Shown here piece by piece: positions 59,559 through 64,000 of a DNA stretch of 64,000 nucleotides (position 1 is its first letter; every line of letters starts with the position of its first letter). The translations under genes and the position numbers were made by a program. Location: positions 62,001 through 126,000 of the forward strand of contig CALEZT010000088.1 of the NCBI GenBank assembly GCA_937927975.1, written 5' to 3'. Under the pieces are notes generated by a model. It ran no database searches and was not told the origin of the DNA. It saw nothing but the letters and a program-made list of their open reading frames with translations. This stretch comes from an uncultured Phycisphaerales bacterium (GTDB lineage Bacteria; Planctomycetota; Phycisphaerae; Sedimentisphaerales; Anaerobacaceae).

Positions 59559-60824
59559 TCATTCATGCCTGAGCGCCTCGATAGGATCCAACCGTGCGGC
59601 CTTGATGGCCGGGAACATGCCGAAGAACACGCCGACCGAGCCGGCGAAACCGAAGGATATGCCGATCGCCCACAGCGGGATGTAGGCCATGCTGAGGAAG
59701 TCGGCGTTGGGGATCTTGGAGATCAGGGTCGTCAGGCCCTGGCCGATCACGATGCCCATCAGGCCGCCGAACAGGCACAGCACCACCGACTCGACGAGGA
59801 ACTGGAGCAGGATCGCCGAGGGCCGGGCCCCCACCGCTTTGCGAAGGCCGATCTCGCGGGTCCGCTCGGACACCGAGACCAGCATGATGTTCATGATCCC
59901 CACGCCGCCAACCAGCAGGGAGATTCCCACGACGCCGCCGGCAATGGCGGTCATGGTCGCGGCCATCGTGTTGAACTGCTTGAGGTACTCCTCGATGACG
60001 TCCATCCGGAAGGTGTCGGGGTCGTCCGGCTGCAATCGGCGGGTCTGTCGGAGAAAGAACTTCAGTTCGGCCTGGGCCTCCTGGGACAACTCCGGCTTGC
60101 GACAGGCCGCGATGATGTACATCCAGGGGTCCCACAGACGCCAGGCGGTAGGGAACGGAATGAACACCTCTTTCGAGTCGCCCATCTGGCCGAACATGCC
60201 GGATTCCACGCGGGTCTCCACCACGCCCACGATGCGGTAGCTCCGCCGGTCGATGATGATCCGCTTGCCGATGCAGTCGAGATCGAGTCGCAACTCGTCA
60301 CGCACCGCAGGCGTAATCAGACACACCTGCCACCCGTTCTCCTCGTCCATCAGCGTGAAGGGCCGCCCCAGGATCACCGATCGATTCTCGATCTCATGCC
60401 ACGAGGGGTTGATCCCCGTGATGCGGGCGCTATCAATGCTGTGAATCCCGTAGCTGACCTTCTTGGATCGATTGGTCATCATCGTGAAATTGGCGATGGA
60501 GGGACAGCGTTCGAGGAGTCCGTCGAAATGCTCCGGACGGAAACGAATCGCGCGCCAGTTGAAGTTCCGGAACCGTCCCTGTCGCGGCCAATCCGGGTTC
60601 ACGAAGATTTTGTTCGTGCCCAGCGTCTCGAAGTCCTTGAGCACCTTGGCCTTCAGACCTGTCAGCGACGCAATCACGGCGGTGACGGATGCCACGCCGA
60701 TGACGATACCGATGGTCGTCAGGGCCGAACGGGTCTTGTTCGCCCAGATCTGCCCGAGCGCCAGCCGGACGCTCTGCATCAACAGGACCGTCAGCACCAA
60801 GGGGGCCGTCAGCAGCCGAAGCAT
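59559..60824 (-). CDS. MacB/FtsX-type ABC transporter permease
   Basis: 421 aa. The first membrane segment (ALTTIGIVIGVASVTAVIAS) is followed by a large periplasmic domain (residues 60-270), then three membrane segments near the end: VVGISLLVGGVGIMNIMLVS, FLVESVVLCLFGGLMGIVIG and AIGISFGFAGSVGVFFGMFP. It closes with AARLDPIEALRHE, the MacB signature. AAGGAG precedes the ATG at 60824. It works with the ATPase encoded upstream. Confidence 0.9.
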   Translation of the reverse strand: MLRLLTAPLVLTVLLMQSVRLALGQIWANKTRSALTTIGIVIGVASVTAVIASLTGLKAKVLKDFETLGTNKIFVNPDWPRQGRFRNFNWRAIRFRPEHFDGLLERCPSIANFTMMTNRSKKVSYGIHSIDSARITGINPSWHEIENRSVILGRPFTLMDEENGWQVCLITPAVRDELRLDLDCIGKRIIIDRRSYRIVGVVETRVESGMFGQMGDSKEVFIPFPTAWRLWDPWMYIIAACRKPELSQEAQAELKFFLRQTRRLQPDDPDTFRMDVIEEYLKQFNTMAATMTAIAGGVVGISLLVGGVGIMNIMLVSVSERTREIGLRKAVGARPSAILLQFLVESVVLCLFGGLMGIVIGQGLTTLISKIPNADFLSMAYIPLWAIGISFGFAGSVGVFFGMFPAIKAARLDPIEALRHE

Positions 60825-60851
60825 CTATGTCTCCTTGTCCACGATGTGAAA

Positions 60852-61015
60852 CTCAAGGCCCAAATCCAAAATCCGAAATCCGAGACAAATCCAAAGCACG
60901 AAATGCAAATGACCGAAACGCTCTCGCAAGCCGGGACGCTCGTTTTGGATTTTGGGTTTTGATCATTCGTGCTTGTTTCGGATTTCGCGCTTCGAATTTC
61001 GGATTTCGAATCTTC
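60852..61015. repeat. AT-rich imperfect inverted repeat inside the efflux operon
   Basis: ATCCAAAATCCGAAATCCG-type units near 60863-60882 and complementary CGGATTTCGCGC/TTTCGGATTTCG units at 60989-61010 form an imperfect inverted repeat across about 160 bp. The sequence is much richer in A/T than neighbouring genes and carries no gene. It separates the ATPase and permease genes. Confidence 0.7.
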
Positions 61016-61023
61016 CCGCCTGC

Positions 61024-61758
61024 TCAGGCCGCTCCTGTCGCGACCAGCCGGTTCGTTCCCGTCAGTTCGTCCGCGACGATCCTGCCGTCGCGCATCCGCA
61101 CGATTCGTTTGGCATGGTGCGCAATGTCGTCCTCATGGGTCACCATGATGATCGTCTGGCCCTCCCGATGCAACTGCTCGAACAGGGCCATGATGTCCAG
61201 ACTCGTGCGGGTGTCCAGGTTGCCGGTCGGCTCGTCCGCCAGCAGGATGCTGGGCTTGTTGACCAGGGCGCGGGCGATGGCCACCCGCTGCTTCTCCCCG
61301 CCGGAGAGCTGGTTGGGACGATGCTTCATCCGCTCGCCCAGGCCGACCTTGGCCAAGGCCTCCCGGGCCCGGGTCCTGCGGTTCAGCCACCCGTCGCCGC
61401 CGGCGTAGATCAGCGGCAGTTCGACGTTCTTTATCGCGTTCAATCGCGGCAGCAGCTCGAACGATTGGAAAACGAACCCGATCTGCGCGTTGCGGACGCG
61501 GGCCAAGCCTGCGGAACTCAGACGCGTCGTGTCGCGCCCGTCCAGTTGGTACGTGCCGCCGGTGCAGCGGTCCAGGCAGCCCAGGATATTCATCAACGTG
61601 CTCTTGCCGGAGCCCGAGGGACCCATGATCGCCACGTACTCGTTGCGTCGAAGCACCAGATCCACGCCCGTGAGGGCATGGATGTTCTCCACACCGACTT
61701 TGTACGTGCGGGCGACGCCGGTGAGCCGGATCACGACATCATCGCGGTTTGTTGACAT
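61024..61758 (-). CDS. MacB/LolD-type ABC transporter ATPase
   Basis: 244 aa. Walker [10 protein letters not shown] near residue 43, signature [16 protein letters not shown] and Walker [15 protein letters not shown]. The usual LolD/MacB family length. ATG 61758 overlaps the adaptor gene by 20 nt, preceded by GGGGACG. Energises the permease encoded at 59559-60824. Confidence 0.93.
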   Translation of the reverse strand: MSTNRDDVVIRLTGVARTYKVGVENIHALTGVDLVLRRNEYVAIMGPSGSGKSTLMNILGCLDRCTGGTYQLDGRDTTRLSSAGLARVRNAQIGFVFQSFELLPRLNAIKNVELPLIYAGGDGWLNRRTRAREALAKVGLGERMKHRPNQLSGGEKQRVAIARALVNKPSILLADEPTGNLDTRTSLDIMALFEQLHREGQTIIMVTHEDDIAHHAKRIVRMRDGRIVADELTGTNRLVATGAA

Positions 61759-63139
61759 CGTTGACGTCCCCGGCGGCCTTCTTCTTCGCCTCTTCCTCGG
61801 CCTTGGCCTCGCGCTCGTCCTTGACGAGCTGATCGTGCTTGAGTTTCTCCAGCTCCTTATACGGCCCGACGATGATCTTGTCCTCGTCGGTAAGCCCCGA
61901 GTCGATCACCGTGTGTGTCGTGTTGCTGGCCCCGATCTTGACCAACGTCGCGACGGCCTTGCCGTCTTTGACGCAATAGACGACGGACGTATATGCCTTC
62001 TTCTTCTCCTCCTCGCTGAGCTTGTCACGCAACTCGGCAGGGAGTTCGTCCACCTTGCGTCCGAGAACCGCCTGGCTGGGCAGGACCATCACGCTCTCAT
62101 GGGTCGCGACTTCGATGTCCACATCGGCGGTCATCCCCGTGAAGACGCGTTCGTTCGGATCGATCAGCAGCACCTCGGTCTCGTAGTACCGGGAGCCGTC
62201 GGTACCGATCTTGCGGCTCAGCGCGATCGTCTGGACGACGCCAGCGAAGACCTTGTCCGGCCAAGCCTGGATGTTGACGCGGGCCTTTTGCCCGACCTTG
62301 AGCTTGCCCACATCCGCTTCATCCACCTGGGCCACCACCAGCATCTCCGAGAGATCGCCGACCTCCATGATGACGGTGCCAGGATTGTTCATCGTGCCGA
62401 CGATGGCCATTTCGCCCACCTCGGCTTCGATCCTCGTGATCGTGCCGTCGATGGGCGCGGTGATCGTCGTGTAGCTCAGCGTCTCCTGCGCCTGCACGAT
62501 GCCGGCGTCGGCCACCTCCAGGTTGTGCTGCAGCACCCTGAGATTCAACTCGCTGGATTGCAGCGTGTGCAGAGCCGACTCGTACTGCGATTGCAGTTCA
62601 TCCATCTTCAGCTTGACCGCATCGAACTCCGCCTGGCTGATGTCGTTAGTGGCGACCAGCCTCCCCTGCCTTTGAAGATCCGTCTTGGCCTGTTCGAGCC
62701 TCGCAACCGTCCCCAGCAAACTCGCTTTCTGACCGGCAATCCGCGCCTTCTCAACTTCGATCTGGGCGGCTTGGCCATCCCGACTGGCTCGAGCCGACCG
62801 CAGCCTGCTTTCGAGATCCTTGGAATCAAGCTGGACGAGGATCGACGCCGGAATGGGGGAATTGGCGTTCGGATCCCCCTTGGTCACCAGGGCCCCCTCC
62901 TCGTGCGGAAGAGCCACCACGCGGGCCGATACTTTGGCGCTGATTTCGACCTTCCGCTTGGGTTCGATCTCGCCGGGAGCGGTGACGAACTCGATCAGTT
63001 CCGCCCGCTGGACGGGTTCGACCCGAACGATCGTGGGCTTTTCGCCGCCGGACTTGCGTCGCATGACGACGAAGCCCCCCGCCAGCGCCACCACCGCGAG
63101 AGCCACGACAATGACAATCAAGATGCGAAGCTTTCCCAC
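61739..63139 (-). CDS. Periplasmic adaptor protein (HlyD/MacA family)
   Basis: 466 aa. One N-terminal membrane segment ([20 protein letters not shown]), then [20 protein letters not shown] (lipoyl-like half), a coiled-coil hairpin (residues 120-215), [20 protein letters not shown], and beta-barrel domains. The C-terminal tail is a long Lys/Glu coil. GTG 63139 is preferred because AAAGG lies 7 nt upstream; a TTG at 63160 is the other option. First gene of the efflux operon and bridges pump and duct. Confidence 0.88.
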   Translation of the reverse strand: MGKLRILIVIVVALAVVALAGGFVVMRRKSGGEKPTIVRVEPVQRAELIEFVTAPGEIEPKRKVEISAKVSARVVALPHEEGALVTKGDPNANSPIPASILVQLDSKDLESRLRSARASRDGQAAQIEVEKARIAGQKASLLGTVARLEQAKTDLQRQGRLVATNDISQAEFDAVKLKMDELQSQYESALHTLQSSELNLRVLQHNLEVADAGIVQAQETLSYTTITAPIDGTITRIEAEVGEMAIVGTMNNPGTVIMEVGDLSEMLVVAQVDEADVGKLKVGQKARVNIQAWPDKVFAGVVQTIALSRKIGTDGSRYYETEVLLIDPNERVFTGMTADVDIEVATHESVMVLPSQAVLGRKVDELPAELRDKLSEEEKKKAYTSVVYCVKDGKAVATLVKIGASNTTHTVIDSGLTDEDKIIVGPYKELEKLKHDQLVKDEREAKAEEEAKKKAAGDVNDVNKPR

Positions 63140-63588
63140 ACCTGCGCCTTTCTCAAGCAACCAGCCAATCGAGGACCGCGGACCCGTCCCGTCACTACTC
63201 TATAGACGCGCCAGACCGATATTCATTGCCGTCTCCGATCAGGAAAAAACCGTTTTCCTCACGTGCCGCCCGTTCCGGCGATCCGCGGTCCGGCCTTCGG
63301 GAACCGCCACATGGCCTTCTACGCACGGTCCATCGCAGAGGTTACAGTCTACCAACCAGAGCGGTGCGCGGAAAGGGCGTTCTCGACGCCAGGCGACTCC
63401 GACGGAGAGTATCACATGGGTTTGTTACCGGTTTGTTACAGGCTTATCTTTTCTTGATGATCGGCAGAGTGGAGGCAATCGCACTTTCTCTGCAAGACAC
63501 TTGAGAGACGTTCTGATATCCGTTAGACTGATGTTGGACACTGGACGTGAAAAGACAGGCAATATCACGTTAGGATAGGGGATTTGCG
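63140..63588. other. Divergent intergenic region with direct repeats
   Basis: 449 bp without a clear gene. GGTTTGTTAC at 63419-63428 is repeated at 63430-63439, an 11-bp period suited to protein binding. The rest shows no distinctive signal; a promoter for the following gene should lie between about 63440 and 63570. Confidence 0.45.
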
Positions 63589-64000
63589 ATGGCAAATGAG
63601 TCTATGCGAAGTCAGGGTGTTTCTCTTGATCGTCGTGGTTTTCTGGGTCTTGGGGCCGCGGCCGTGGCTGCTACGGTCGGGACGGGGCAGGCCGCCCAGG
63701 CAGGCGCGTCGCCTGCGGTCACTCCGCCGATGGGCAAGCGGATCCTGCTTTCGTGCAAGCTGGGCATGATCGCCAAGGAGGTCGAGGGCAAGAAGCTGAC
63801 GATTGCCGAGCGGCTGCGGATGGCGGGCGACGCCGGGTTCGACGGCGTGGACTTCGACGAAGCCGGGAGCTTCACACCCGAGCAGGCGCGGGACGCGGTC
63901 CGCGAGTCCGGCGTGTTCGTTCATAACGCGATCAACCACGCCCACTGGAGCCAGCGGCTCACGAGCGCCAAGCAGGAAGAGCGGGACCAGGGCCGCAAGA
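63589..64000 (+). CDS. Tat-exported TIM-barrel sugar isomerase/epimerase-like protein (3' end outside window)
   Basis: At least 137 residues. A twin-arginine signal SLDRRGFLGLGAAAVAAT precedes a hydrophobic stretch. The mature part begins GKRILLSCKLGMIAKEVEGK then ERLRMAGDAGFDGVDFDEA, the first strand-helix units of the AP-endonuclease-2-like TIM barrel (sugar phosphate isomerase/epimerase family). ATG 63589 has GGGG 8 nt upstream. Such proteins are abundant in planctomycetes. Substrate unknown. Confidence 0.82.
   Translation, partial: MANESMRSQGVSLDRRGFLGLGAAAVAATVGTGQAAQAGASPAVTPPMGKRILLSCKLGMIAKEVEGKKLTIAERLRMAGDAGFDGVDFDEAGSFTPEQARDAVRESGVFVHNAINHAHWSQRLTSAKQEERDQGRK

Noticed and set aside
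1..64000. tRNA, rRNA, CRISPR arrays, insertion sequences, prophage genes
   Set aside because: None seen on either strand; no clover-leaf signatures, no regularly spaced repeats, and no transposase or integrase motifs.

Overview
The window looks like a chromosomal segment of a GC-rich planctomycete, most likely from the Phycisphaerae/Sedimentisphaerales side of the phylum. This is inferred from the style of the flagellar genes, the Ala/Arg/Cys-rich palindromic repeats, the short AT-rich intergenic repeats and the Tat-exported sugar-isomerase-like protein at the right end. No rRNA, tRNA, CRISPR array, transposase or integrase was seen.

Layout. (1) Positions 1-27612, minus strand: one almost gapless run of 21 genes for a surface or flagellar glycan. 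It holds five radical-SAM enzymes (two B12-binding paralogues, one HemN-like, one SPASM-like, one more short type), a sixth radical-SAM protein fused to a zinc ribbon and a Rossmann-like tail, a cupin/thiamine-diphosphate fusion, an SDR, a DJ-1/PfpI protein and a HAD phosphatase. It also holds a heptose-type set (SIS isomerase and an HldE-like protein with reversed domain order), two methyltransferases, a UDP-sugar dehydrogenase, TPR-linked glycosyltransferases, and an internally duplicated glycosyltransferase-like protein cut by the left edge. (2) Positions 27798-39877, minus strand: the flagellar hook/rod/ring/junction operon flgD-flgE-(PilZ)-flgF-flgG-flgA-flgH-flgI-flgJ-flgN-flgK-flgL, read from right to left. 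(3) Positions 40431-54949, plus strand: two sigma-54 activators, two TPR proteins, fliL-fliM-fliN-flhA, a small membrane protein, a FliA-type sigma factor, small proteins, two lipoproteins and a FlgM-like protein ending at a clear terminator. (4) Positions 55060-64000: small hypothetical genes, a nucleoside deaminase, a MacA/MacB/TolC-type efflux operon (minus strand), and the start of a Tat-exported TIM-barrel protein.

How it fits together. Three good sigma-54 (-24/-12) promoter matches were found: before flgD, before the large TPR gene, and between flgL and the first glycan gene. The third ties the glycan cluster to the flagellar regulon and suggests it modifies flagellin or another late flagellar/surface product. 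Both sigma-54 activators have receiver domains without the phosphorylatable aspartate, and one has GSFTSA in place of GAFTGA. A FliA-type sigma and a FlgM-like protein suggest a later regulatory tier. The most unusual parts are the radical-SAM-rich glycan cluster, the degenerate activators, and an in-frame palindromic repeat inside the thiamine-diphosphate enzyme gene.
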